Source: Bacteroidales bacterium UBA5382 (GTDB lineage Bacteria; Bacteroidota; Bacteroidia; Bacteroidales; Dysgonomonadaceae). Taken from it: a DNA stretch of 64,000 nt. Below are positions 47,499 to 56,562 of the stretch, in pieces. The position numbers were made by a program, and so were the translations under genes. Under the pieces are notes generated by a model. The model was not told where the DNA came from, searched no databases, and saw only the letters and a program-made list of their open reading frames with translations. The first letter of the stretch is position 1. Every line of letters begins with the position of its first letter. The stretch is taken from positions 16,427 through 80,426 of the forward strand of contig DHOU01000037.1 in the NCBI GenBank assembly GCA_002409745.1, in the 5' to 3' direction.

Positions 47499-47564
47499 AT
47501 CCGTTTAATCGCTTCATGCCGTTTGACGGATAACAAACCGGTCACCCTTATCCGTTAAACGGAT
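47499..47564. promoter_or_regulatory. Palindromic operator-like cluster between nuoA and ndh
   Basis: ATCCGTT-A-AACGGAT at 47550-47564 is a perfect 15-bp palindrome. CCGT-TTG-ACGG lies nearby at about 47519-47529, and ATCCGTTTAA at 47499-47508 pairs with TTAAACGGAT at 47555-47564. The repeated half-site ATCCGTT suggests binding of a dimeric regulator, positioned 50-115 bp upstream of the nuo -7 box. The rest of the 373-bp gap is unremarkable. Confidence 0.55.
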
Positions 47565-47677
47565 TGGAGTGACGACCTTGATAATACAGAAAAAATATCC
47601 TTTTTAAAGACCAATCGTAAACAAAAAAGCGTTAGAAGTGTTTTAATCCAAAAAGAAGGTTATCATTTTTTAACTAC

Positions 47678-48916
47678 ATGAAGAAAATTATTGTTGTGGG
47701 TTGTGGATTTGCCGGATTGCAATTCATCAACCATTTAAAGAAGAATGTATTCGATATTTTACTTATAGATAAAGTAAATCATCATCAGTTTCCGCCTTTG
47801 TTTTATCAGGTGGCGGCATCTCAAATAGAACCGGCGACCGTTTCGTTCCCGATCCGAAAGATTTTTCAAAATCGGCGGGATGTGAAAATTCGTATGGCTA
47901 ACGTCCTTGCGGTTCATTCGTCGGAGAAGTATATTGAAACATCTATCGGGCAATTCGAGTACGATTACTTAGTGATCGCGACAGGATCGAAGACGAATTT
48001 TTATGGGAATCAACAGATCGAAGAACATTCGCTTAAACTGAAATCATCTTTTCAGGCAATGCACATTCGGAACATGATTCTCGAAAATTTCGAGAAATTG
48101 CTGTATGTGGAAGATAAAGAGCCTTATTATAACATTGTGATAGTGGGTGGCGGGGCTACCGGTGTGGAGCTTGCCGGCGCGTATGCCGAGATGAAACGCG
48201 ATGTGCTTCCCCGCGATTATCCTGATATCGATTTTTCGAAATTGAATATTTATCTTCTTGAGGGTGCTCAGCATACCCTTTCGGCCATGAGTGAATTCTC
48301 TCAAAAGCATTCCGAAAGATATTTGCGCAATATGGGCGTACAGATTAAATTCGGTACAATGGTGCAAGGGTATGATGGAAATGTCGTAACATTGGGTAGC
48401 GGGGAGAAAATTCTTTCTAAAAATGTTATTTGGTCGGCGGGTGTGACGGGAAATCTCTTAGACGGAATTCCTTCCGATTCTATTGTTCGTTCCGGAAGGA
48501 TTAAAGTGGACCGGTTGAATAAGGTTACAAGCTTGCAGGATGTGTATGCGTTGGGCGATGTGGCTTACATGGAAACCGATTTATATCCCAAAGGACATCC
48601 TCAGTTGGCGAATGTGGCAATCGGGCAGGCAAAAAACCTGGCAAATAATATTCAAAAACAGGAGAAAGGTCAAACTGGTTTGAAGGAATATGAATATAAA
48701 AATTTAGGAACGATGGCTACGGTAGGACGGAATAAGGCGGTCGTCGATCTCCCTTTTGCCAAATTCAAAGGAACGTTTGCCTGGTTGATTTGGATGTTTC
48801 TGCATTTGATGCTTATCCTGAGTGTTCGCAACAAACTGGTGGTCTTTATTAATTGGGCTTGGAATTATGTTACTAAAAATAGTTCGTTGAGGCTTATCTT
48901 GAAAAAGGACGATTAA
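47678..48916 (+). CDS. ndh: Type II NADH dehydrogenase (NDH-2)
   Basis: The 412-residue flavoprotein has the FAD-binding GCGFAGLQF near residue 8, the NAD(P)H-binding IVGGGATGVELAG near residue 158, and VYALGDVAYM near residue 285. The C-terminal hydrophobic segment (WLIWMFLHLMLILSVRNKLVVFINWAW) anchors it to the inner membrane. It oxidises NADH and reduces quinone without pumping. Divergent placement from a nuo operon lacking NuoEFG makes it a candidate for the NADH entry that complex I lacks. Confidence 0.9.
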   Translation: MKKIIVVGCGFAGLQFINHLKKNVFDILLIDKVNHHQFPPLFYQVAASQIEPATVSFPIRKIFQNRRDVKIRMANVLAVHSSEKYIETSIGQFEYDYLVIATGSKTNFYGNQQIEEHSLKLKSSFQAMHIRNMILENFEKLLYVEDKEPYYNIVIVGGGATGVELAGAYAEMKRDVLPRDYPDIDFSKLNIYLLEGAQHTLSAMSEFSQKHSERYLRNMGVQIKFGTMVQGYDGNVVTLGSGEKILSKNVIWSAGVTGNLLDGIPSDSIVRSGRIKVDRLNKVTSLQDVYALGDVAYMETDLYPKGHPQLANVAIGQAKNLANNIQKQEKGQTGLKEYEYKNLGTMATVGRNKAVVDLPFAKFKGTFAWLIWMFLHLMLILSVRNKLVVFINWAWNYVTKNSSLRLILKKDD

Positions 48917-49007
48917 GAAATCATTTATCGACGAAGGGATCTATCCGCGAAACGCTATCCGGGCGTTTGACGCACCCTCGTTTTTCTCTTCAGAATTTGT
49001 AAAATAA

Positions 49008-49052
49008 AAGTGGATGTAACGTTTTTAATTCTTTACATCCACTTCTTTTTTA
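49008..49052. terminator. Bidirectional terminator between ndh and the terC-family gene
   Basis: AAGTGGATGTAA at 49008-49019 and TTACATCCACTT at 49033-49044 form a perfect 12-bp stem, with a T-rich tail on the + side and an A-rich run on the other. The two flanking genes converge here. Confidence 0.85.
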
Positions 49053-49094
49053 TATAATAAAATAGGATAGAGTCATGCTTTTATTCGTGCATTT

Positions 49095-50141
49095 CTATGA
49101 ATCGATTTCCGGAGTATTATCCGAAGTTTCGATTGTTTCTTTAACTTGTTTCTCCGGAATCAATTTAGATAAAACAATAGAAACGATAAGAGTCGCTATA
49201 ATAACGGCTAAAGAGAACCATGAGTTGGCGGCAAAAAAGCTGCTTACTGCCGGAATGGCGCCAAGAAGCATTTTAGCTCCAATGAAGAATAGGATGACAC
49301 TGATACCGTATTTGAGAAAACGGAACATTCCCACGATTCCTCGTAGGGCAAAGAAGAGGGATATCAGTCCCATGACCGCAAAAACATTGGAAGTGATTGC
49401 TAGAAAATTTTCTTCTGCGAGCGTTAAGATCTTCTCTGAGCCTTCCATGATTACACCGATAATTGCAGGGATGGAATCGATAGCGAAAACAATATCGGTA
49501 GTACCGATGACCAACAGAGTAAGAAACATATTGGTGATATGGGTTTTACCATTTATTTTCGAAAAGAATTTCGGATTATGTACGTCCGGGTCGACCTGGA
49601 ACCATTTTATCGCGATCTTATAAAGAAAATTATTCGTTGGGTCAACTGAATCCTCTCCTTTAGAAGCAATCATTTTATAACTTGTGTAGATTAACACGAC
49701 TCCCAATATATAAAGAATCCAGTGGAAACGCTGAATAAGTTCCATTCCTACCAGAATAAACAAAATACGCAGAACAATTGCTATCAAAATTCCAAGTTTT
49801 AATAGCTTGGGTTGGTTCTGTTGATTGATACCCATCATAGAAAAGATAAGAATGAAAACAAACAGATTATCGATAGACAGGGAGTATTCGGTAAAATAAC
49901 CGGAAACGAATTTGATTCCCATTACCGAAGCGGTGCGTACAGTACTATCCGGATTCTGTGGAAAAAACAAATAAACAGCTAATCCGAAAAGTAAAGCTAC
50001 TGTCATCCATAACCCCGTCCACATCAGAGATTCTTTCACACTTATCGTGCCTCGTCGGTGATCCGTTACGTAGAGGTCAATAGAATAGACAATTACAAAA
50101 GTTGCAATAAATGCAATCCAAAAAATAAGCATTGAGTCCAT
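49095..50141 (-). CDS. TerC/Alx family integral membrane protein
   Basis: The 348-residue protein has eight to nine hydrophobic helices with family stretches YSLSIDNLFVFILIFSMM and TTDIVFAIDSIPAIIGV, whose Asp residues are proposed to bind metal. TerC/Alx proteins are linked to manganese export, metallation of exported proteins and tellurite resistance. The gene is preceded by an ideal promoter about 160 bp upstream. Specificity cannot be told from sequence. Confidence 0.85.
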   Translation of the reverse strand: MDSMLIFWIAFIATFVIVYSIDLYVTDHRRGTISVKESLMWTGLWMTVALLFGLAVYLFFPQNPDSTVRTASVMGIKFVSGYFTEYSLSIDNLFVFILIFSMMGINQQNQPKLLKLGILIAIVLRILFILVGMELIQRFHWILYILGVVLIYTSYKMIASKGEDSVDPTNNFLYKIAIKWFQVDPDVHNPKFFSKINGKTHITNMFLTLLVIGTTDIVFAIDSIPAIIGVIMEGSEKILTLAEENFLAITSNVFAVMGLISLFFALRGIVGMFRFLKYGISVILFFIGAKMLLGAIPAVSSFFAANSWFSLAVIIATLIVSIVLSKLIPEKQVKETIETSDNTPEIDS

Positions 50142-50237
50142 AAAAATGTTTTATAATCAGTAATTAAATTATTTCAGCTTTGCATCCTTTTTGAAGGTAA
50201 TTCATTAACGGAGAATTATCTTCTGAGTCGGTTCGCT

Positions 50238-50271
50238 TTCTATAAACTGTTGACTATGAGTGTTTATAGAA
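50238..50271. promoter_or_regulatory. Inverted repeat in the leader of the terC-family gene
   Basis: TTCTATAAAC at 50238-50247 and GTTTATAGAA at 50262-50271 form a perfect 10-bp inverted repeat with a 14-base loop, inside the predicted 5' leader of the terC-family transcript. It could be an RNA hairpin or an operator downstream of the promoter. Confidence 0.55.
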
Positions 50272-50300
50272 GACTTATTAAAAGTCGAATAACTAAGGCG

Positions 50301-50330
50301 CAAAGGTACAATAATAATTTAAATAACAAA
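50301..50330 (-). promoter_or_regulatory. Promoter of the terC-family gene
   Basis: On the - strand TTTG at 50330-50327 and TACCTTTG at 50308-50301 are separated by 18 bp, close to the ideal Bacteroidota promoter. It gives a leader of about 150 bases. Confidence 0.75.
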
Positions 50331-50770
50331 TCACTGTTTTCTAATCAAAAAGTTTATTTATGCCGTTATTTTATGATATTCTGTATTTGTTTGTGTCCCA
50401 TAGTTGTTCAATATGGTATCATATATCATCAAGTCCATTATTCTTTGTTGTTTGTCAGGAATATTTCTGTTTAGTATAATTTAACATGAAAGGCGTTTGT
50501 TGCGAAATGAATCGGAAATGTGAATGTATGAATTTCAGTATGGCGTGGAACGTTCAGATAAAATAAGCGGATTATTAAAAGAAGATAGAACGTAATGAAA
50601 AAGAGGATACTATCCCATTAAGTGTATAAATTAGAATAGTCCTTGAAAAGGTTTTATATACCCAATATAGCCTCCTCTCTTTTGTTGACAACCTATTGTT
50701 TTTTATTGGGTTTTGTTTCTGCCGGGCAAGTTTAAGGTTTTCGATAGGATACATGGGCTTTAGCTACCCC

Positions 50771-51043
50771 GTTATTTGGTTCTCGCAAGAAAAGAAAATG
50801 TTCTCTTTATTCAATTTCCTGTTTTCGCCATCGATTTTCCTATTCTCTTCATCGATTTTCCTATTCTCTTCAGCGATTTTTATGTTCTATAAAGTCGTTT
50901 TGGTCTTCTCGATGCCTATTTTCTTTCTCTCTATAAGTATTTTCCTATTCTCTTAGGTCGTTTTGTTGTTCTCGAAAGACGTTTTGTGGTTCTCGAAAGA
51001 CGTTTTCCTTTTCTCTACTGTTATTTAGCAGTGCTCTACGGAA
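50771..51043. repeat. Degenerate 21-bp tandem array upstream of a TonB-dependent receptor
   Basis: About 12-13 units start every 21 bp from 50771 (50771, 50792, 50813, ... 51002, possibly 51023). The pattern is (G/A)TTTT at the unit start and TTCTC at positions 10-14, with nearly identical neighbours such as units at 50834/50855 and 50960/50981. The spacing is two helical turns, so the T tracts are in phase. An open frame of 86 codons on the + strand at 50696-50956 is a by-product of the 21-bp period. The array ends about 100 bp before the receptor promoter. The remaining parts of 50331-51181 hold nothing recognisable. Confidence 0.8.
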
Positions 51044-51121
51044 GAGAATCAGGGATAACTATTCTAATTTTTATCCCTGATAGTAGGTACTTTTTTACAT
51101 GTAAATACTCGATAAAAGGTA

Positions 51122-51152
51122 TTTCTTTAGACTTAGTGCCGACGTACCTTTG
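51122..51152 (+). promoter_or_regulatory. Probable promoter of the receptor-lipoprotein operon
   Basis: TACCTTTG at 51145-51152 is a perfect -7 element. TTTC at 51122-51125 lies 19 bp upstream in the -33 position. The leader is about 23 bases. Confidence 0.65.
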
Positions 51153-51181
51153 CTCATTCATTCGATATTTATATTTATAAA

Positions 51182-53524
51182 ATGAAGAAAAATACTGTTT
51201 TCGTTCTCATCTGTAGTTTATTTCTTACGATGCAAGGCCTTTTCGGACAAACAAACGGAGGGGCTATCGAAGGAACTGTTTCCGATAAAGAGACCGGAGA
51301 GAAGTTACCGGGGGCTTCCGTTTATATCAAATCCCTCGAAAGGGGGCAAGCCGCCGATGAACAGGGGCGATTCGCTTTCCGTGACCTTGCTTCCGGCGAA
51401 TATATCCTCCAGGTATCCTTTATGGGATATCATTTGCAGGAAATCCCCGTTTTGGTTACTCCCAATGAGCCTGCCCGCATCCAAATTCATTTGGATCCGG
51501 AAGCTACCAGTCTCTCCGAAATAGCCGTCACCGCCAAATCGGAGGCGCGCCAACGAAAGGAAGAGGGGATGCCCGTGACTGTTGTGAATATGTCGAGCTT
51601 GCAGGGAACCGTGTCCAACATCTCCGACATCCTTTCCAAAACCGTGGGTATGACTATCCGCGTATCGGGTGGGGTGGGGAGCGCCTCGCGCGTGTCGGTG
51701 CGCGGACTCGAAGGCAAACGCATCGGCTTTTTTATCGATGAAGTTCCCATGAACGATCAAAGCGATTTCATCGATCTGAACGATATCCCCGTGGATATGA
51801 TCGAGCGTATCGAAATTTATAAAGGTATTGTACCCGCGCGTTTCGGCGGATCGGCTATGGGCGGGGCCGTGAATATTGTCATCAAGGAATATCCCGACCG
51901 CTATATGGATGCCAGTTATATGCTCGAATCGTTTAATTCCAATAAAGCGCAATTGGTTGCCAAGCGAAACCTGAAGGAGCAGGGCATTCTCTTTGGTTTT
52001 GGCGGCGCGTACACGTATGCCGATAACGATTACGTCATGAACTCGCCTTATGTCGATGGCTTAAAAATCAAGCGCAATCACGACCGCTTCAAGAAAATCC
52101 TGATGGGAGGCAGCTTTAAGGCCACCAAATGGTGGTTCGACGAGGTGGAATTCGAGCCCGCATTTGTGCAAACCGCAAAACAAATACAAGGCATCAAAAC
52201 CGATATCCGTAAGGCCGAAACCAATTCGCGCGCCTATATGTTTGCGAATTCCTTGAAAAAAGATAATTTTTTTCTCGACGGCTTCGATTTCGATCTCTCG
52301 ACCGCCGTCGCCTTTACCCAAATCAATCTCATCGACACCGCTCGTCAATATTACGACTGGGATGGCGTTGCGTACAACGCTTATGGAGGTGAATTGGGAA
52401 CCAACTATCGTTCTAATTCCGACGACTGGAAACTTACCGTATTGAATAAGTTGAACCTGCAATATTATATCAATACGCATCATTCCCTCAATTTCAATTC
52501 CGTCTTCAATTTGGCCAACGGCTATCCCAGCGACAGTGTGCGCGATCAGAGCTTCGGCCGTCAAACCGTCTTCGATTCTAAAATGAAGAGTTGGGTGGGC
52601 GGCATCAATCACGATTATCGATCGGCCAATGATAAATTATTGAATTCGCTTACCGTCCGCTATTATGTATATTCGATGAAAACCCGGAAAGCGCCTTCAT
52701 ACGGTAGCGGGGATATCAAGGATATCAATCTTTTGAAAAAAGATATAGGTTTCAGCAATGCCATGCGTTATAAATTTACCCGCGACTTGATGGCTAAATT
52801 CTCTGCCGGATACGATGTACGCATTCCCGCCGAAAACGAACTGTTGGGCGACGGTCACGCTGTCTTACCGGCCGATTCGTTGTATCCCGAACGGAATGTC
52901 AGTCTTAATCTGGGACTATTATACAACCGGATGGGGATGGCTTCCGATAACCTTCAACTGGAAGTCAATTTCTTTTATATGCACCTTCGTGATATGATTC
53001 GTTATGTAAAGGGGTTTGTGGAAGCGCAATATCAAAACTTCGGCGAGATGCGTACCTTCGGCGTGGAATTAGATGCCAAGGGCGACCTGACGCCGTGGCT
53101 TTACGGTTATGCAAACGCTACGTTTCAAGACCTTCGCGATATGCGAAAATTAGATCCCAACAGTAGCATTGAGAATCCCACCAAAGGCATGCGTATGCCC
53201 AATATCCCTTACCTGATGGGAAATGCGGGACTGGAATATCACAAGGCCAACCTCTTCGGGGGCAAAGGACAGAACACCCGACTTTTTGCGGATATGTCGT
53301 TCATTGAAGAATATTATTATGATTTTGAGATGACGCTTCTCGAAAAACGCCGCATTCCCCGCAGCGTGACATTCGATCTCGGCTTCGAGCAGAGCTTTCT
53401 GCACAACCGCTTGTTTGTGTCGGGCAAAATCAAAAACCTCACCGATGCAAATCTTCTTACCGAATTTAACCGTCCCCTTCCGGGGCGCAGCCTCGGAATG
53501 AAAATTCGATATATATTCAATTAA
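51182..53524 (+). CDS. TonB-dependent outer-membrane receptor, XusA-like by context
   Basis: The 780-residue protein has a signal peptide ending near residue 23 (LFGQ). A carboxypeptidase-regulatory-like domain follows (GTVSDKETGEKLPGASVYI), then a plug domain (GVGSASRVSVRGLEGKRIGF, GGSAMGGAVNIVIK), then a 22-strand-type beta barrel ending in an aromatic residue plus Asn (IRYIFN). It imports a ligand powered by TonB. The DUF4374 lipoprotein gene 25 bp downstream matches the xusA-xusB pairing used for xenosiderophore uptake in Bacteroides. It is not a SusC: it is shorter and no SusD follows. Confidence 0.9.
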   Translation: MKKNTVFVLICSLFLTMQGLFGQTNGGAIEGTVSDKETGEKLPGASVYIKSLERGQAADEQGRFAFRDLASGEYILQVSFMGYHLQEIPVLVTPNEPARIQIHLDPEATSLSEIAVTAKSEARQRKEEGMPVTVVNMSSLQGTVSNISDILSKTVGMTIRVSGGVGSASRVSVRGLEGKRIGFFIDEVPMNDQSDFIDLNDIPVDMIERIEIYKGIVPARFGGSAMGGAVNIVIKEYPDRYMDASYMLESFNSNKAQLVAKRNLKEQGILFGFGGAYTYADNDYVMNSPYVDGLKIKRNHDRFKKILMGGSFKATKWWFDEVEFEPAFVQTAKQIQGIKTDIRKAETNSRAYMFANSLKKDNFFLDGFDFDLSTAVAFTQINLIDTARQYYDWDGVAYNAYGGELGTNYRSNSDDWKLTVLNKLNLQYYINTHHSLNFNSVFNLANGYPSDSVRDQSFGRQTVFDSKMKSWVGGINHDYRSANDKLLNSLTVRYYVYSMKTRKAPSYGSGDIKDINLLKKDIGFSNAMRYKFTRDLMAKFSAGYDVRIPAENELLGDGHAVLPADSLYPERNVSLNLGLLYNRMGMASDNLQLEVNFFYMHLRDMIRYVKGFVEAQYQNFGEMRTFGVELDAKGDLTPWLYGYANATFQDLRDMRKLDPNSSIENPTKGMRMPNIPYLMGNAGLEYHKANLFGGKGQNTRLFADMSFIEEYYYDFEMTLLEKRRIPRSVTFDLGFEQSFLHNRLFVSGKIKNLTDANLLTEFNRPLPGRSLGMKIRYIFN

Positions 53525-53549
53525 ATTCAAACAATCAATAAACAAAGCA

Positions 53550-54773
53550 ATGAAAAAGTATTTTTTACGTATAGCTTGCCTTTCAATGGTGGCGTTGGTC
53601 GTAGCTTCGTGTGACAAGAAAGAGGAGCCGGCGCCTTCGGGTGATGCCGGAAAAGTGTTGGTTCAAACGGTCGTTATTAATCAGGACGGGATGAACGGGT
53701 CGTCTTACCTACAGGTTATCCCCGATTTCACATCTCAATCGCTGGATAATAAAAACAGCATTCAAGTGGGCTTCGATGCCCCGGTACGGGTTATCGGAAA
53801 AGACGTCTACGTTTTTCCCGGATTCGGTCCTACGGATGCGTCGGTACTCACCAAATATACGTGGGACGGCACCCGCACGCTGCAAAAAACCGCGACGTTG
53901 CAACTTCCATCGGGTTCTTTGGCCGGAGGACTTGTGAACTATAATTCCGAAAAAGCCTATCTGCCGTTATTCGGCATCGGTAAAGTATGGATAATCAATC
54001 CGATCACCCTGACAAAAACGGGAGAGATCGATTTCTCGGAATATGCGCATGGAGAGGGCGACACCAATGCCGATCCGGGATATGCTTTTTTGCGTGGAGA
54101 CTATCTTTACGTCCCATTATGCCAACTGACATCCATGCAGAAGCCTTATTCGGATTATAAACAAGCCGATTGCGCCGTCATCGATCCTAAAACCGATAAA
54201 GTGCTGCATATCGCATCGGAGAAAACATCGAAAATTACTTTTCCGACGCGCCCCTTTGGGAAGGACATGATTTTTACCGACGAAAGCAACAACCTTTACA
54301 TGGCTTGTGTTTCGGCTTTCGGAATGGATGATCATTTTACCGAAACGGGATTTGTGTGTATCCCTGACGGTAAAACCGAATTCGACGCATCGCTTTCGTG
54401 GGATATTTCTAAAACGACCATAGAAGGCACCGCCTATAAGGGCGGGCCGGTGGCTTATAGCAAATATATCGGTAACGGTAAAGTGATCGCTTATTTAATG
54501 ATCCCTGAATTGCAAAACGCCGCGTATATTTCGCGTTATTCCATGCCGGTGGTCATCGACTTAAAAGCCAAAACCATCAAACAGATCAAAGGCCTTTCCA
54601 TAAGCGATCCGCATAGCGTGTTTATCGAAACGTATAAAGATTTGGTGGTGATTGCTTCTAATGGCGAAAAGGATCCGGGCTTTTACACCTACGATCCTAA
54701 AACCGGTAAGGTCAGTAACGGAGCGGTTATCGCGACCACCGGAAATCCCTATCACATTCATTTTTTTGAATGA
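53550..54773 (+). CDS. DUF4374 lipoprotein, XusB-like
   Basis: The 407-residue protein has a lipoprotein signal with Cys21 in VALVVASCDKKE. The mature part has repeated blade-like strands (GKDVYVFPGFGP, EKAYLPLFGIGKVWIINP, YDPKTGKV) consistent with a beta propeller, as known for DUF4374. XusB of Bacteroides thetaiotaomicron, a DUF4374 surface lipoprotein, binds iron-loaded siderophores and feeds XusA. Pairing with the preceding receptor suggests the same role here. No PepSY-type xusC gene follows. Confidence 0.82.
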   Translation: MKKYFLRIACLSMVALVVASCDKKEEPAPSGDAGKVLVQTVVINQDGMNGSSYLQVIPDFTSQSLDNKNSIQVGFDAPVRVIGKDVYVFPGFGPTDASVLTKYTWDGTRTLQKTATLQLPSGSLAGGLVNYNSEKAYLPLFGIGKVWIINPITLTKTGEIDFSEYAHGEGDTNADPGYAFLRGDYLYVPLCQLTSMQKPYSDYKQADCAVIDPKTDKVLHIASEKTSKITFPTRPFGKDMIFTDESNNLYMACVSAFGMDDHFTETGFVCIPDGKTEFDASLSWDISKTTIEGTAYKGGPVAYSKYIGNGKVIAYLMIPELQNAAYISRYSMPVVIDLKAKTIKQIKGLSISDPHSVFIETYKDLVVIASNGEKDPGFYTYDPKTGKVSNGAVIATTGNPYHIHFFE

Positions 54774-54839
54774 GCCGGTGATATTTTTTCTCTCTGAGTC
54801 TTTACAGGTTTCTCTACTTTCCTGATAAAGTTCTTTTGC

Positions 54840-54875
54840 AAAACCGTGTCGGAATCATCTTTCCGGCACGGTTTT
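54840..54875. terminator. Bidirectional terminator between the DUF4374 and flavin reductase genes
   Basis: Bases 54840-54854 (AAAACCGTGTCGGAA) pair with 54861-54875, 14 of 15 positions, with a six-base loop and A/T runs at both ends. The two flanking genes converge. Confidence 0.85.
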
Positions 54876-54909
54876 ATTACATCGTCGCCTTGTGTGCAGG
54901 CGCAAGCGC

Positions 54910-55476
54910 TTAAAAATCGTACGAGTCTTCTTGTTGCCGCCATATTTCGGCGTACGTACGGGCCAATACCAGCGTATTTTCGACCAATGTTTCCAGCCTC
55001 AGCAAGACATCGTCATTGACAATCTTCTGCAAGTGGAAATCTTTATCTTCAATAAAGACGTAATTCGGTACGATATTGGCCTTCATATAACTCAATATCG
55101 GTTTGAGTTGCGTTTCGGCCACCAGGAAATGTTTGGGCGAACCGGCCATCATAATCATCGCCACTGTTTTGTGATACAAGGCATTTTGCGGCAGTAAATC
55201 GAAGATGTTTTTGAGCGTAGCGGGAATAGAGCCTTGGAAAGTCGGCGCGCCGATAAAGAGTACGTCGGCATCCATCACCGTTTTCGTAACGTACGCTGTG
55301 TCGCCGCTGTAATCGAGATAATTGCGTCCGTCGCTAAATACAATGTCGAGCTCTTTCAAATCGATGAGCGTTAACGATTCCCCGGGATAGTGCGCTTGAA
55401 TCAGTTCGACGACTTTCTTTGTGGCGGTTTGTGTTTTAGTGCCCACCTTGGAGCTGGAAATCACGACTATGTTCAT
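54910..55476 (-). CDS. NAD(P)H-dependent FMN reductase / flavodoxin-like oxidoreductase
   Basis: The 188-residue protein has the flavodoxin-like start VVISSSKVGTKTQTATKKVV binding FMN phosphate, FIGAPTFQGSIPATLKNIFD, and AMIMMAGSPKHFLVAE. Such enzymes supply reduced flavin. The adjacent gene, three bases upstream in the same transcript, is an LLM-class monooxygenase that consumes FMNH2, so they probably form a two-component system. Confidence 0.82.
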   Translation of the reverse strand: MNIVVISSSKVGTKTQTATKKVVELIQAHYPGESLTLIDLKELDIVFSDGRNYLDYSGDTAYVTKTVMDADVLFIGAPTFQGSIPATLKNIFDLLPQNALYHKTVAMIMMAGSPKHFLVAETQLKPILSYMKANIVPNYVFIEDKDFHLQKIVNDDVLLRLETLVENTLVLARTYAEIWRQQEDSYDF

Positions 55477-55479
55477 TGT

Positions 55480-56562
55480 TTAATTTTCTTTTTTAGCCGT
55501 ATGTTTTTTTACGGCCGGCAGAATTTCAGTCCCGATCATCTCGATATTCTGACGGATCTTATCGAAAGGCACGCCTCCGAAATCCAGTTGTGCCACATAG
55601 CGTTGCATGCCGAATTGTTCGTGTTGATATAGGATTTTTTCAATAATCTGTTGCGGCGAGCCCACATTAATAATGCTTCGTACATCCTGCGCCTGGGCAA
55701 ACGCCTGTTTGGGAAATCCCTGTCCGTTCGTAAATTTCATTCCTTCGTTGATATGCGGATAATATTCGCGTAACGCCGTGAGGGTATCTTCGGCCGCATA
55801 AAAGAATCCGGCGGTGGTCACCGGAAGCGCCGCCGCATCATATCCGCTCTCCCTCGCCGCTTCACGATAAGCGGCAATAGTTCCTGTGAAAGCGCCCGTC
55901 GGCCCGCCTAAATGAGCCATATACATCGGTACGCCGGCGCGTCCGGCCATCACGGCGCTACCCGGTCCCCCGCCTACGGCGCGCCAGATAGGCAATTGCC
56001 CTTTGAGAGGGCGGGGGATAATGTGCGCGTTATTCAATGGCGCCCGGAACTCGCCTTGCCACGTAAGATGTTCGTTTTGGTTGATTTGCAATAACAAATC
56101 GAATTTCTCTTCAAACAGCGCTTCATAATCCCGCAGGTCATACCCGAGAAGTTCGAACAGCCCCACCCGCGAAGCTCGTCCGGCAACGATCTCTGTCCGT
56201 CCGTTGCTTAATAAATCGATGGTGGCGAAGTCTTCGTATACCCGCACCGGATCGGATGTACTGATGATGGTCGCTCCACTCGATATGCGGATGTTCTTGG
56301 TTGCTTGGGCAATGGCCGACAACACCACGCTATGCGCCTGCGAAACGAAATAGTCCTGATGACTTTCACCCATAACGAAGACATCGAGCCCGGCGTCGTC
56401 GGCCAGGCGGGCCATTTCCACGATTTCCCGTAGGCGCTGTCCGGCGCTGATTCGTTTGCCCGTATGCGGGTTGATTAAATGATCGCCTAATGTATAAATA
56501 CCGAATTCAATACCTTTGGAAGCGTCGAACGCCGGAAGGCAGTTTTTATTTTCTTTCGCCAT
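55480..56562 (-). CDS. LLM class flavin-dependent oxidoreductase
   Basis: The 360-residue TIM-barrel protein of the luciferase-like monooxygenase family shows FGIYTLGDH, ARLADDAGLDVFVMGESHQ, SSGATIISTSDPVRVYEDFATIDLLSNGR and AGRASRVG, the usual flavin-site segments. Substrate is unknown; the family acts on sulfonates, aldehydes, F420-linked and other compounds. The LLM-plus-reductase pair is common in Bacteroidales. Confidence 0.86.
   Translation of the reverse strand: MAKENKNCLPAFDASKGIEFGIYTLGDHLINPHTGKRISAGQRLREIVEMARLADDAGLDVFVMGESHQDYFVSQAHSVVLSAIAQATKNIRISSGATIISTSDPVRVYEDFATIDLLSNGRTEIVAGRASRVGLFELLGYDLRDYEALFEEKFDLLLQINQNEHLTWQGEFRAPLNNAHIIPRPLKGQLPIWRAVGGGPGSAVMAGRAGVPMYMAHLGGPTGAFTGTIAAYREAARESGYDAAALPVTTAGFFYAAEDTLTALREYYPHINEGMKFTNGQGFPKQAFAQAQDVRSIINVGSPQQIIEKILYQHEQFGMQRYVAQLDFGGVPFDKIRQNIEMIGTEILPAVKKHTAKKEN

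Noticed and set aside
50142..50300. yybP-ykoY manganese riboswitch upstream of the terC-family gene
   Set aside because: The characteristic GGGGAGUA-type core and paired CUGCCG-like elements are not present in the leader.
50696..50956. 86-codon + strand reading frame rich in Phe and Ser
   Set aside because: It is produced by the 21-bp (seven-codon) period of the tandem array, has a low-complexity product and no ribosome binding site.
51182..53524. SusC-type polysaccharide receptor
   Set aside because: It is shorter than SusC proteins and is followed by a DUF4374 lipoprotein, not by a SusD-type gene.
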